Source: Apodemus sylvaticus
Lineage: Eukaryota > Chordata > Mammalia > Rodentia > Muridae
Direction of reading: 5' to 3'
DNA length: 64,000 nt
Assembly (NCBI RefSeq): GCF_947179515.1
Contig: NC_067481.1
Span: 86,615,547 to 86,679,546 of the forward strand
Shown: piece by piece, positions 45,140 through 58,029 of the stretch
Numbering within the stretch: position 1 is the stretch's first letter
Layout of the letters: every line of letters begins with the position of its first letter
The notes under the pieces: generated by a model
What the model was told of the DNA's origin: nothing
Database searches by the model: none
The model's input: only the letters and a program-made list of their open reading frames with translations
Translations under genes and position numbers: made by a program

Positions 45140-48100
45140 CATGATACTGAGACACTGAAGAGAATGCTAGGAATATATATAGAGAAGAAAATGACCCTAT
45201 GAAGGCCCTTTTGAAAATACAGATGACAGGCAATTATACAGTGTCCAGCATCATCCATGAGATGAAGTACTCACATGTCTTTCGTTGTTAATTTCTTTCC
45301 TCAATATTTAATTTTTTATGGGTAGCTATAAGACTGACTGTTCTATCATCACATCTACCCAGGACAGGAAAAGGAGAAACTTGCAAAGATCTACAATCAT
45401 CTCAGCAAGCATTCAGGCAGTGGTAAAAGAGATCCAAATATATTATTACAAGAAACAGTATATTGTGAAAGTAAGAGGGGAAAATGTGGTATATGCATAA
45501 GTCAGATATAATATTTTTCTTAGTATATTTGTACTAAAATATGACCTGGGATATGTTGACTAATGTTTCACTATATGGCTACATCTCTAGATTGGATAAG
45601 TCATGTCTAGTCTATCTGTTTCACCTGTTTTCAACTGATCCCTTTCCCTTCTCCATGCTGGGCATGAGAAAAAGTGATGAATTTTTCTTCTCTGGAACAA
45701 CCAGATCATGAGTCTCTTTAGGAGACATGAGCAGTATAGCAGACAGAATGGCTCACACACTATGTTACAAGAATTGATAGAAGTTGTGAACAAATTACTT
45801 ATTCTTGGAAGCAACAGCATGTCCAATCAATGAATGAATGAGTGAACAGTTACACTTTAACCCTGATGGCATATTTTGTTCAATTCTTGTATGCTTATAA
45901 ACAGAAGCTAGGAAGAAACATAGATAGTCAGAAAAAAAGCACTATTAACCTACAAAAGAGAACGTAATACTTGTAAAAATTGAAACTCTCATGACTATCT
46001 TTAAACATATCTTACCAAATGCTCAATATTGTTAATAACAGCACTGTTATGGATAAGGCATTGGTGTGGGTTGGGAACACATATTAAAATAAGACAAAAT
46101 TTCTGCCATCTAATAGCATGCAAACTATTTAGTATTGGAAAAGGAGGTATTCAGAGCAGATAGAGAGCAGCCTTCAGAGGTTTGAGTAACACTGGAAGAA
46201 AACAGAAAAGTATTTATTTTTCTTAAGTGGTAAGCAAGGAAATCTTCACTGTTCAAATAAAGTTTAAAAACGAATATTGAATCTATTAATGAGATCTGGC
46301 TTTGTTGTTTGGTTTTGTCCCTGGTAAAAGAGTGCTACTAGAAGAATAGAACATTTATGCATTACTAGTAAATAGGTATTGGAAAAAAAGCAGCTGTTGG
46401 ACCTTGCTCTTTGATCTTCTATCATTTTCTTTCTTATTTTCTTTGTATAAACTGGAATTTATCTCACCATTGACACACACATTCCTCAAAGCCAGTTAGA
46501 ATAATCCCATTCAGTTTATAAAGTGCTACCACTTAACTAACCACAATGCTCATCAGAGGGGCAAGAATGTGAAGGTCAAAGATGTTATGAGACATCATGT
46601 AAATAGAAAGCCTTGATCCATATAATGGAGAAGAAAATTAAAATGGTGTTTTTTTTTTTTTTTGGTGGCTCTTGACATAGAATAGCTTTGCAAGGACAAG
46701 AAGAGACAGTTGCTTTGTGTCCATCTGGTGCCCCGGGTTGATATGTATCCTTGTGGTGAATGTTTGAATATTTTATTGAGTTTTGTTTCTCTGTATTTTA
46801 TCTACATAAAATAGGGCCAAGAAAGTATGTGAAATATTTAATTTAGCTTGTTTGAGCACTTATTTCCTTGGACAATCTGTTAGTATGCATTTCAGCATCA
46901 AAATATCGTGAAGATCTAAGGATGAATAGCATAGATGTGTTTGTGTTGAAAGGTAGTTAAGTGGCTCTATAAAGCACTGTGAAGAAATAAACAACTAAGT
47001 CACTCCAGCTACAAAGCCCATGGCCTTTGACTCCTGAATTCCCTTGTGCTTAGCTGGAAGTTCATATAACCTTGAAGGCACTCCTGTGTAAATTAGAAAA
47101 CTCTCCAGATGTTTTGGCACTGTAAATAGACAGGATACATTTTCACTTTTAATGCATTTTATTTTAAGTTCCATCTTTCCTATCCTCCTAACTGACAAAG
47201 AACTCTTCTGACTATGTAACAAATCTTCAACTCTTTTAACACCCACTTTTTTATTTGCTGTGCTCCCCTATATCTCTCTGCAAATTCTTGACAAGTTTAT
47301 ATGTGTTTTGGAGTCAGAAAGCTACAAGATTTGGGAAGAGAGAAAACATGGAATCAGTGGGACAAAGACACTCTGGCTAGAATACTAAACTCCCAGTGTC
47401 AAGTTCTTCCCAGAACACTGAAGGCTTGGAGGCTAGCAACAAAAACATAAACAAATTCAGAAGCTGTGGAACAGAATAAATAATCTGACACTAGTGACAC
47501 AGCATTCCCGATTTTGTGTCAGCTGCAATTCCCATGTCATCTTCTTCAGAAGAGAAGGTTTAAGAACAGCTGACTCTGGCGGTCTCTTGGAGCTTGGCTT
47601 CAGGATTAACCGGATCAGTGTATGAAATTACTTTTGCTTTGTAAACTTACATTTATGTGATTTTTTCTTCTTCTGTTCTGCCATTAAATTATAAAACCCT
47701 TGAAGTTAAGATAGATCAAGTGAAGAGTCATGTAAACTTTCCCTTTGAAAGCTCTGATGTGTATGACATTTCGCCACATCAAATAGTAAAAAAAACTATG
47801 TTCTGAGATTTTGACTTTTAATGATCAGATTATCAGACCTTCACCAGAGTAGATTGGGCATTGTACTGTGTGCATATTTCTTTATACTTATGGAGGATAA
47901 GCAATCCAGGGAAAAACACCGAACGAACGAATGTTTATTCCGTTTCTTTTCAGCAAATACATGAGCTCCTACATTACAGTCTGTGGAGATTGAATCTAAG
48001 CCTCATGGTCTCTTCTTTCTAGAAAATTCATTCTCTCTGGGTGTGAAGAAGAAACACACAAAGGAAACAGTCAAAAGTACTATTAAGTAACCTGATTTCC

Positions 48101-49480
48101 ATGTTTGAGGGTCTTCTTTAGGCGTGGAACTTCCTGCGACAGCCCTTGACTTAGTAACTGACATGAAAGAAGCAAAATCAGTAAATGAATATCTAGCAAG
48201 GTATGCTATTACTGTTAAGGAACTATAATTTAGGATACAATTTCTTCTGGATTATTAAAAATCACTGCTAATTTTAGGAGCCCCAGGTCAAACTCTGCTT
48301 TGACTCTTAAGCAAATATAAATTCATAATTAAGAGCAATTGATTATAGCATAAAATGATTCAGCAGATCTTATCTAGTATATAGGATTCTAGGCCCTCAG
48401 ATTTTGAATTGACTGCACAAGTATCATTAAGTAAACCTAGCCAAAATGGATTTCCTAGAATTGAACTCTTTTGTAGTTCTACAATATGAAATAGTTTAGC
48501 TTAATGAATTTCTATAAAAACTGGAACAATCAAAATATGTGGATGCTTTTACCAAAAAAGAAATAACTCCTTACTTATGATAGGTTAAGTCATTTAATGA
48601 GCTTAGCAAAATTTCTCATGAATGTGCATGTTGAAACTCACTGTTAAAGAGAATGAAGCTGTCACTGTTTAAAGTCATAAATTACTCAAGAAGACTGTGT
48701 TGAGAGTTCATAGCTTTAAGACATTTTTAGCTTTTCCATCAATTCCATTATTTAATTTGAATTTATAAAATTCAAAAGGAGGTTTTAACAAATGGGCTGT
48801 AAAATAAGCTTCAAATCAGCAGGCCTTTTGAAATGCACTTGTTTTTTGTTTGTTTGTTTGTTTTACTGTATTACAACTTCATTTGCTTCTTGCATTACAC
48901 TTCTATTTTGTCAAATCTTGCATTTGAAATGTAATTGCCATTCAGTAATTCTTAGCATTATTCTGATTTCTTCAATGACTTAAATATTGATTCACTTTTG
49001 CTTTGATGGATAGAAAAGAGTTTCTATCACTGAGAGATTGGGGGAGGGAGCAAAAATAAAATAGTGTTGAGAAGTCTGTTCAAGATGCTTTCATGTAAGA
49101 AAATGATGTTTATAATTTTTAATATGCCAACTTACTACAAACAATACATTTCAATTGCTTGGGCAAAGCTGGAGATTCTTTTTTCTTTCTTTCTGGTAGT
49201 GTTTGTTTGGATTTGCTTACTTTTCAGCACAGGAAATTCAGTCCAGGGCTTTTCATAAGCTAGGCAAGTATCATACTAAGGAAGGGTGGATCTAGTTCAT
49301 TATGGAATCATGCCACATTCCAACTCTAGCAAAGACCAACTGAGGTTTTCGTGCAAGCAAACAAGAATACCCGAGAAGCAATTAGGTAACCTGACAGATA
49401 AAACAAAAGCAGACTGGCTATTATTTTTGTATGAGAAAGTTTTCAGATATTATCTAATAACTGTATAGTCAAAGTGTTGT
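45140..49480. other. Long single-copy, repeat-poor tract
   Basis: Over 4 kb with no LINE, SINE or LTR that I can name. Only a poly-T at ~46650-46663 and (GTTT)n at ~48842-48863. 48190-49000 is AT-rich with clustered 'taatt', 'aattaag' and 'aaattcat' motifs and could be constrained. Reading frames are short and featureless. Confidence 0.45.
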
Positions 49481-49485
49481 GTGAA

Positions 49486-49585
49486 CCGATGTCTACTGGC
49501 TTTACTGACCAGATGGTAGTCCCATTTATCCACTGGAGACACTAAAAGATGTCTCCAGGCATTACCACATGTCCACTGAGGTTAG
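49486..49585 (-). mobile_element. MER5-like hAT-Charlie remnant, antisense
   Basis: 'gatgtctactggctttactg', 'ccactggagacactaaaaga' and 'tgtctccaggcattaccaca' then 'tgtccactgagg' match part of reversed MER5. The terminal repeats are not recognisable. Confidence 0.5.
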
Positions 49586-49589
49586 AGTA

Positions 49590-50575
49590 TTCATTTGATA
49601 GCTACTATATTGTCAAATACCATACCTTCTATAATTTTAAGCATATTGCATTTTAATGTTAGGTTAATTATCTAAATAACCCATGTCTGTACTAGAGTAG
49701 AATTAGCTCCTCCAAATGGGAAGAGGAATATATAACAAAGAACTGAAAAAACAATTAAGGAAAGGTCAAGCCATACCCTTTGTCCCCTAACGTGGACCAG
49801 TGTGGAGGGGAGCCAGTATTTTACACGACATCTGCCTCTGTTATCATGGACTGTACCTTATTTGCACATAGTTAGCCAATGGCTCAGGACTCCGTGAACT
49901 TGACTTACTTATGGGTCAGACTATCATGCCTCTGAATTGTTCTTAAACAAATTCTCCATCAGATTAGGCACGAATAAGCTTTTCTTTAATGTCAGACATG
50001 CCTGTCATTTTATTGCTCCTCATTTTCTCCTAGAATATGTGAGGCACAGAAAAGGCAAAGGCGCAGTTCTGTAGTATCCAACTGCTGTACCTTGTCGTCC
50101 CTGCACTGGATTCCATACTTGCTTCCAATCAGTTTGATTCACTGTGCTTGGTGAGCTTTGGAAAAGATTAAAGGGTATCTAAGTTATTTATTACCCATAA
50201 ACTAGAAATATCTTGATTTAAAAAAAAACAGAAAACAAAATATTCAAAACAAAACAAAACAAAGAGACAATCCCCCCCCCATCCAAAAAAACAGGACTGT
50301 TGATAGCAACAACTTCTAAATGAAAATCCCAGGAGAAGCCCCTTTGGCTCCATTTCGGGGTTTGACATGCATTTGTTCAATGCCATCTCAGAGTAACCAA
50401 GTTAGAATCTTGGCTGTGTCCTAGCTAACTGCTTTAGCATATTCTCCACGTATGTATGATAAAAAACAGTCACATATATACTTCATTTTGAGGAATTTTG
50501 TGTGGTTTGGTCATAAAATGCAATATGCTTCTCTTCTAGCTGTCAGTATGGTGATGGTGGCTGCCAAATAGACAT
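49590..50575. other. Single-copy DNA
   Basis: No recognised repeat. 50215-50285 is A-rich with a C9 run. 49960-50170 is repeat-free with several CpGs and could be constrained. Confidence 0.4.
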
Positions 50576-50580
50576 TTAAA

Positions 50581-50645
50581 AGACCCAGGAAAGGGGATAA
50601 CATTTGAAATGTAAATAAAGAAAATATCTAATAACAAAAGAAAAA
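50581..50645 (+). mobile_element. Very short L1 3' end
   Basis: 'aggaaaggggataacatttg' then 'aaatgtaaataaagaaaata' and an A-rich tail: the last ~60 bp of an L1. Confidence 0.85.
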
Positions 50646-50649
50646 ATTA

Positions 50650-52335
50650 ACTAAAGGTCAAGCAGTTTAGCAATATTATCTCTTAAGCTCATAAATTCCA
50701 CTTCCCTTCCTCCTTTTCCTCTTCTCTTTGCTATTGCTTTCCTCTAGATTTCTTTCCTTTTCCTTTTTTCTTTTCTGCTTACAGGAGGTTACAATCCTCT
50801 TTTTTCACCAAAGCACTGTAAATTGACAGTAATTGACAGTCTGACAGGAAACTGGGCCATAATTCCAAGTGTGAAGGATCCAGGGACATGAACTCCTGTT
50901 TCACTTTTAAAGATGGATGTTAGATCAGGAGCAAGGAACACTGGGATAAAGAGTTCCCTGGAAATACAGACTGAAGGCTATTGCCCGTACCCTTTGCTCC
51001 CTGCACACTGAGTTCAATATGAGGGCTGCCAAATGAATATACTTCTCACCAGCATTACAGTTATTTTTCTTTTTAACCTACACCTGAATGACCCAGAAAG
51101 GGTCATGTCCAATGATAAATTTATCCATGCTGGCTGACAAACTCCAAATGTTCTCATCACCACCACTCCCCCCATAAAAAATAAAACATAGCAAGTGACT
51201 TTTAGCCAAGCTAATGCTCTATTGAGCAAAAGAAAACTAATAGTTTCATAGTGTCTTCTTTCAATTACAAGCTGTTTCAAGGCACCACCATGTCAGTGGC
51301 AGGCACTGCATGCATGAGACTTTTAATTCCATCAGGTTCCAATCCATGCTTTGTCCTGTCAACAAAAGCTTTTCAAATATCTGTGCATATAAAATTAGAA
51401 AGCATGGTCCTTGGCACCAAGATATAGGTGGAGTTGTCAAGGCAACCATAAGCCAAAAGTTATTTAACAATCTAATGCCATAGCCAAGCATAGGTTATGT
51501 ATCAAAATAAACTTACCTGTAGATTTTTAAAGACAGCATCATATTTAATGTTCTAACCTTCATGTTTTAACCTTACAACCTCTATCTTGATGATATATTT
51601 ACTAAGTTATACACATTTCCCAACTGGAGTTCAAAAATAAGGAAAAAAAAGAGTACATGGACTTCAAAGTAAAGCTGCTTTATATCAACACCTATATAAC
51701 CTTTCATACTAAGTCACTTAACCTTTGTGAGATATATAAAAAAAAAAAAAAAAACCTGAATCCTATTCTATCATTTTATTCTCATGTATCAGAAGAGTAT
51801 GAACAGTTTCATGTTTGACATCATCTGATAGGTTTTGCAGGTAGTGCAGGAATGCTAAGGACAAACATAAGAGGAAAATGTTACCAAGATTGAACTGGGG
51901 AAAAGACCCCAATATAGCTGGGAAAAAAGTGAAAATAGAACAATAGAACAGTATGTGAATTATTATTTCACATAGAGAAATATCAAGCCCTCTTCAAAGA
52001 GTGATATTTAAAGCAGGAGAATAGATGACATATTTTTACTTCGTTATGAAAAATATATGTAAATTAGATACCGATAACATTTTTTAAAATGATATTAGAT
52101 TTAAACATTTAAGTATAAATATCTAAAAAGTTGTTAAAATAGTCCTTAAATAATATTATTTTTACAAGACTTAAAAACAAAGCTGTAGATAAAAAAAAAT
52201 AATCCAGAGAAATAAGATTAAAATTCTAGGGAGTTGTAAACTGTAAATTCACTGCTCTAAAAATCACCATTACTACCTCTGAAAGACTGGTCATTTCTCA
52301 GTGTTACCTTTCAGCACACAACAATCCCCTATGCT
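50650..52335. other. Mostly single-copy DNA
   Basis: Pyrimidine-rich patch at ~50695-50780, a tandem 'taattgacag' doublet at ~50822-50840 and poly(A) at 51740-51757. 51250-51490 is repeat-free with a texture resembling conserved DNA. No gene. Confidence 0.42.
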
Positions 52336-52338
52336 ATA

Positions 52339-52563
52339 GTGCTTCTCAACCTTCCTAATGCTGTGACCTTTTAATACACTTCCTCATGTTGTAGTGACAT
52401 CCCAGCCATAAAATTATTTTCATTGCTAATTCATAACTGAAATTTTGCTAGTGTTATGAGTCCTCAAAGTAAATATCTATATGTATGACATCTGATACCT
52501 GACCCCTGCGAAAAGATCATTTGACCCCAGAGGGGTCATGACCCACAGGTTAAGAACCACTAC
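52339..52563 (+). mobile_element. URR1-type hAT-Charlie DNA transposon
   Basis: Complete, with terminal inverted repeats 'agtgcttctcaacct' at the left and 'aggttaagaaccact' at the right. Internal blocks 'cctaatgctgtgacctttta', 'cataaaattattttcattgc' and 'ccccagaggggtcatgaccc' are in consensus order. Opposite orientation to the copy at 33.4 kb. Flanks look like an imperfect 8-bp duplication ('gctatagt'/'acactaga' is not a match), so the TSD has decayed. Confidence 0.9.
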
Positions 52564-52564
52564 A

Positions 52565-53730
52565 CTAGATAGATGGTCCCGTTCAGACAAGTATTGTCCC
52601 TTATTTCCTTTTCTGACACCCTGCTGTCTTGTTCACTCTACCACAAACCACAAGTCAAAACTACACTATCCTAATAAAAGACAGACAACGTCTCTTCATA
52701 TTACATGCTAAAATATGCAAATCCCCCTTTCTCATTTCCATTTCTGCCTCAATAGTTTATTCTTCACACAGAATGCAGAACCATTGTTTAGAAAAGAGAG
52801 GAAAAAAAAGTAATTCTACTACCTAAAACGCATCTGTGGCTTTCTATTGTTCTTAGAATAAAATTCAAACAATAGCACTTAAGGCAATGATGACTACTAT
52901 GCCCAGATTACATGTGAAGGAACTAAATTCAATTGTGTTGAGAACATATGATTGGCAGGTGGCTGAGCCCAGCCAGGGTAAATGCGCATAATTAATTGAC
53001 TACATATTTGCTGCCCTCCTGTGTGCTGTGTTTATAGCATTACTTCACAGACATGACAAGACACATAAAACTAATTATGAGATAATCATGCCAAGAGCTG
53101 TCAGATAAAAGTATTAATAATTATCCTCACAAGAACAGCAACTCAATTTTGCCAAACACACATACTGAAGACCTGTAGACTCAAGGCGTTTTACAATGTT
53201 GCATTTGTGTTTCATAGCAAAGCTCATTCAATTTCTCTGAACAACAGAGTCATAGTTAAACATAAGTAAGAAATTCAAGGAACTAAAATTCCTACATTCA
53301 ATATATACTTTCCTACTTAATGTGTGATTTGGAGAGATTTAATAATCTTAAATCCTAGCTTTTTATGCTGTTGATTTGCTAATATTTGTCCCACATCATG
53401 TTACTAAATGTAAGAAAGACAGTATCATGAAATATAAGGTACTAAATGGTGAATGTAGCATGATAGATATCATTATATATGATCTATTTAAGTATATTTA
53501 AAAAGCCATCATATAGTTAATTTAAGTCACTGGCAATTCCAATGGCTCTCTTCATTTCGATAAAAAAAGAGTACTTTATAGATATGAAATATTGTGTTGG
53601 TTGAGTAATGTATATTTTGTTCTCTTCGATATTATTCATTTTCTTATACCATTTCATGAGGACAGTTGAATTCAATTTATTTGTAATCCATTTTCATCAG
53701 AGCTCAATCAGAGAAGCAAAATCACTAAGA
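52565..53730. other. Single-copy DNA
   Basis: No recognised repeat. Includes the enhancer-like block 52930-53160. Confidence 0.42.
52930..53160. other. Candidate conserved non-coding element
   Basis: Repeat-free block with 'gcgcataattaattgac' (~52984-53000), 'aaactaattatgagataatc' (~53069), 'gtattaataattatcc' (~53111) and 'gattggcaggtggctg' (~52951). Clustered TAATTA, GATAAT and E-box-like motifs resemble a developmental enhancer. Conservation not tested. Confidence 0.35.
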
Positions 53731-53737
53731 GATCAAG

Positions 53738-53788
53738 CTATAAATAGATATAAATAGATCATTGGGTGGATAGATGGATAGATAAATG
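53738..53788. repeat. (GATA)n-like degenerate repeat
   Basis: 'ataaatagatataaatagat' and 'tggatagatggatagataaa' units. Confidence 0.8.
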
Positions 53789-53789
53789 G

Positions 53790-54800
53790 CAGGTAAAAGA
53801 AATTTGACCTTTTGTAATTATGGGGTCCTGCTAGAAGTAATATAGTCTCTATAAGGTGCTGGGTTTTGTTTCTGATCTTGAAACCTCGTGTCTACAGTAA
53901 AGATATTTTTGGAGGAAAGTTGTAAGAGAGCAAAAATCAAAGCAATCTAGAATTCATATACATAAGCTTTAGCCACATGATAATGAACTAAAATACATTC
54001 CATTCTACTGGCTATTAACATGACAACATGTGAGCCCAAAAGAAGGTGGGTCTCTCTCTCTCTCTCCTGAAGCTATACAAAAGTGCTGGGTTCAAAAAGT
54101 CAAAAGAAGCTGAAGAAATATCTGAGGCGGGTGATTCATTAGGTGTAGGTCAACTTGTATTTCTCATCAAAGTAATTATAATGTAATTATACCAGTAACA
54201 TGCATTTAAGATGTTAATTGCTTAATTTGTCAAATTTGAATCATATGTAAGACTCTCTCTTAGCCTCCTAAGGGAAGATATTTAAAAAAGAGAGTTGTGG
54301 GGATTGTATTGCTACATTGCCAAAGTGTATTGAAGTATTATTTTTATTATACATTTTGTACTCATAAAAATAGTTCTAAGTATCTCTAAAAAATAACCTT
54401 AACATTTTTTTCTGGATATGAAAAGAAATCCCTGTTATATCTGTAGTGATATATCTCTTAACTCATGATCCTACTTAGATAGCTTGTAATTGAGATTCTG
54501 ATATGTGAATTTAGCCAATGTATTATATTTGATAAGAGGAACAGAGTCAGGCATATAACAAACATGTTTAGTTAATGTATATATATAAAAAACATAAAAT
54601 AAGTATAATGTGTTAGTGTCCTTATTTCTCCAACTGGTTACATGGCCATAATTTGTATTTATAGCTAACCTAGTTATTTATTAATGCCATATTCTATGTT
54701 CCCCAACTACCACTTTAGCAGGTGGCACAAAATCTTTCCATCTATTTTAATTATAGAAATTTTGACAGTTTAGGTACATTGTAGAATATTCCCTACATGA
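53790..54800. other. No assigned feature
   Basis: AT-rich DNA. A short (TC)n run lies at ~54052-54066. The texture at 53800-54100 might be an ancient LTR, unsupported. Confidence 0.4.
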
Positions 54801-54815
54801 AGATGTACCATTCTT

Positions 54816-55857
54816 TTTTTTTTTTTTTTTGCTTTGGTTTTTACATTTTATTTTCTTTTTAAAAACTTTTTATTGGTTCTTTTTAAAATATTTTTTATTC
54901 AATATATTTTTATTTACATTTCAAATGATTTCCCCTTTTCTGGTCCCCCATTCCCTGAAAGTCCCATAAGCCCTCTTCCTTCCCCCTGTTCTCCCATCCA
55001 CCTCTTCCCACTTCCCTGTTCTGATTTTGCCCTGTACTGCTACACTGAGTCTTTCCAGAACCAAGCCACTCTTCCATTCTTCTTGTACATCATTTGATGT
55101 GTGGATTATGTTTTGGGTATGCCAATTTTCTAGGCTAATATACACTTATTAGTGAGTGCATACCATGATTAATCTTTTGAAACTGGGTCACCTCACTTAG
55201 TATGATGTTCTCCAGCTCCATCCATTTGTCTAAGAATTTCATGAATTCATTGTTTCTAATGGCTGAATAGTACTCCATTGTGTATAAATACCACATTTTT
55301 TGCAGCCATTCTTCCGTTCAGGAATACGTGGGTTCTTTCCAGGTTCTAGCTATTATAAATAGGGCTGCTATGAACATAGTGGAGCACGTATCCTTATTAC
55401 CTGGTTGGGAATCCTCTGAGTTTATGCCCAGGAGTGGTATAGCAGGATCTTATGGAAGTGATGTGTGCGCAGTGTTCTGAGGAACCACCAGACTGATTTC
55501 CAGAATGGTTGTACCAATTTGCAACCCCACCAGCAGTGGAGAAGTGTTCCTCTTTCTCCACATCCTCACCAACACCTGCTGTCTCCTGAGTTTTTAATCT
55601 TAGCCGTTGTGACTGGTGTAAGGTGAAATCTCAGGGTTGTTTTGATTTTCATTTCCCTAATGACTAATGAAGTTGAGAATTTTTTAAGATGCTTCTCAGC
55701 CATCTGAAGTTCTTAGGGTAAAAATTATTTGTTTAGCTCGGTACCCTATTTTTTAATAGGGTTATTTGGCTTTCTGTGGTCTAACTTCTTGAGTTCTTTG
55801 TATATATTGGATATTAGCCCTCTATCTGATGTAAGGTTGATGAAGATCTTTTCCCAA
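54816..55857 (-). mobile_element. L1 LINE, 3' end through ORF2 C-terminus, antisense
   Basis: A long reversed poly(A) with AT-rich sequence (54816-54915), the 3' UTR terminus ('tttacatttcaaatgatttc', 'gtcccataagccctcttcct') and the ORF2 C-terminal part ('gcataccatgattaatcttt', 'ctccagctccatccatttgt', 'gcccaggagtggtatagcag', 'cagcagtggagaagtgttcc', 'tagccctctatctgatgtaa'). It stops at 'cttttcccaa' (55857). Candidate TSD 'gatgtaccattctt' / 'gacgcaccgttctt' (54802-54815, 55858-55871), 11 of 14 matching. The truncation point is close to that of the 15.9-kb L1. Confidence 0.95.
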
Positions 55858-55871
55858 GACGCACCGTTCTT

Positions 55872-57475
55872 CCCTTCACTATGCAGTGGTTGCCTGAGTG
55901 AGTGCTCACTCACACACAATTATGTCTAGTCACTCTAGGAAAGTACAACAGCTGTCATTGACTGTTACATCATAAATATGAATTGGAGAACATTGCCCCT
56001 GCCTTTCTTCATGGAAAGGTGCAGAGTAGGCTGCACTTAAAATTTGAAAGATCCATTCAACTATTCCATAAAGTTGGCTTCCATAGTACCAAGAGGACCT
56101 TAAAATAGTAAGTTCCAATAAACTGCTGTGCTATTTTTCTTAGAAATGTAGTATTTATTGAAAATGATAATATTTGACAGCAAAGGACTCCACAAAGCAG
56201 AGAACGAGGTGCATTCCAAGTAGCAAGGCAAATCAGTATTCAGAGTTACATCTATTCCAATAAAAATAATATTCTGTCTACCCATAATAGAAGTGACCTA
56301 TTTTACTCTGTCTGGCAAGAGGTCACTGTCTGATACTTTAGGGAATTATGATGTATGTAGTTTTGGGTTTGTTTGTTTGCTTGTTTCTGAAAAGATAAAG
56401 AATCCATGTCATCAGAAGGTCATAAGCTTGTTAACCATGAATGATAGGAAATCCATGTGGCCAGCCCATAGATAAACTATCCTACTATAATGGCCACTGT
56501 GTTAATGAGTTCAAAGTGTAATAGCAAATATGACTAGGGAGATAGTATTAAAAACCACAGGTTCTCACCGGAGCTCTGCATGAATATACTGTGTACTTCT
56601 TATGGCAATGTCAGACTCGGAGCAGAGGCTACAGAGAAACTGAAGCCCGTGTCATGAAATTAATACACACACATGCCCCCAGAGTTGATGAAGCTTGAAG
56701 AAAATATAAAAAGTAGCAAAGTAGTTTCAGGCTCAGTTCTAGCCTCCAAGTGAGGGTGATGAAAATGTCTTTTTTTAAAATTCTCATCTTTCTGGTGTCA
56801 ACCCTAGTGAAGTATACAGTGATGAAAATTGTAGAAAATTTAGATAAATAAGACTAGCCAAGTTATACATTGTTACAAAGTTCTTTTAGAATTTAGAGAA
56901 AGCTTGGGAAATCATGTAATATATATATATACATACACACATATGTATATATATATATATAGCACATTAGAACACATCATAATCTCCGTCTATCTTTTTC
57001 CTTCCCTTCCATTGTCTGTCTACCTACCCTCTCCTTCCCAAATTAATGGCCATCTCTTCTTTAAGCATTGTTTACCCACTTTAGTTAGATATACATATAA
57101 TTGAATAAAAATGTAAAGAAAACCTGCCGAATCAGTCTGTTATTCTGGACATGTATATGTCTCCAGGGATAATCATTTTGTACTGGATTATCAATGATCC
57201 AATCAGCATCATCCTTGGAAAAATACTAATTGTCACTCTCAGTCATTGTTAATTTTTTTGTAGCTTTTCATCTAGGGGTAGAATCTTGTGAGATACTCCC
57301 TCTGTATATTGAAATAACAACTATTAAGTTCTCCTTTAGGCAATTGTGTCCTTGAGACTTTCAATTTTGCAAACTTTGTTATCATGGACATTGTATAAAG
57401 ATTTCAAAATTATAAACTTGGAGGTTAGTAGTTTGTATATTCATTCAATCATCACATAGACACGACTCATAACTT
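55872..57475. other. Single-copy DNA
   Basis: No recognised transposon. Contains 'gtttgtttgtttgc' near 56368 and the TA-rich palindromic repeat at 56920-56963. Confidence 0.42.
56920..56963. repeat. (TA)n/(CA)n short self-complementary repeat
   Basis: 'atatatatatacatacacac' followed by 'atatgtatatatatatata'. Strong hairpin potential. Confidence 0.92.
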
Positions 57476-57895
57476 TTTATTTTTCTTTATTTATTCACCT
57501 TACATCTGGATAACCCCTTACTCCCCCCCAATTCTCCCATCACACAGCCCCACTCCTGTCCCCTTCTTCTGAGAAGGGGGAGCTCCCTCCTTGGGTTTCA
57601 ACCCATCCAGGTACCTCCAGTCACTGTAGGACTAGCCATATCCTAGACCAACTGTGACCAGACAAGGCCACCCAGTCATAGGAAAAGAATCAATAGGCAA
57701 ATAAACAGAGTCAGGGTATCCCTTGCTCCAGTCGTTGGGGAACCCACATGAAGGACAAGCTACACATCTGCTATATATGTGCCAGGGCCCTAGGCCCAGC
57801 CCATGTATACTCTTTGGTTGGTGGTTCAGTTTCTGAGCATCCTAAAGGGTCCAAGTTAGTTGACTCTGTTGGTCTTCTTGAGACATGACTTATAT
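57476..57895 (-). mobile_element. Lx-type L1 3' UTR, antisense
   Basis: 'tttctttatttattcacctt', 'acatctggataaccccttac', 'gagctccctccttgggtttc', 'gactagccatatcctagacc', 'aaggccacccagtcatagga', 'ttggggaacccacatgaagg' and 'tgtatactctttggttggtg' are in the standard reversed order. Well preserved. Confidence 0.87.
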
Positions 57896-58029
57896 TAGTT
57901 ATTGATTCTTACACAATATTCATCTCTTATAGCCATAAAGTAAGATACACTAAATTGCATATGAGAGATTTCGCTATGCAGTGATTAAAATACATGCTTG
58001 TTGGTCAGCCAACTATCCAATCATAAAAA

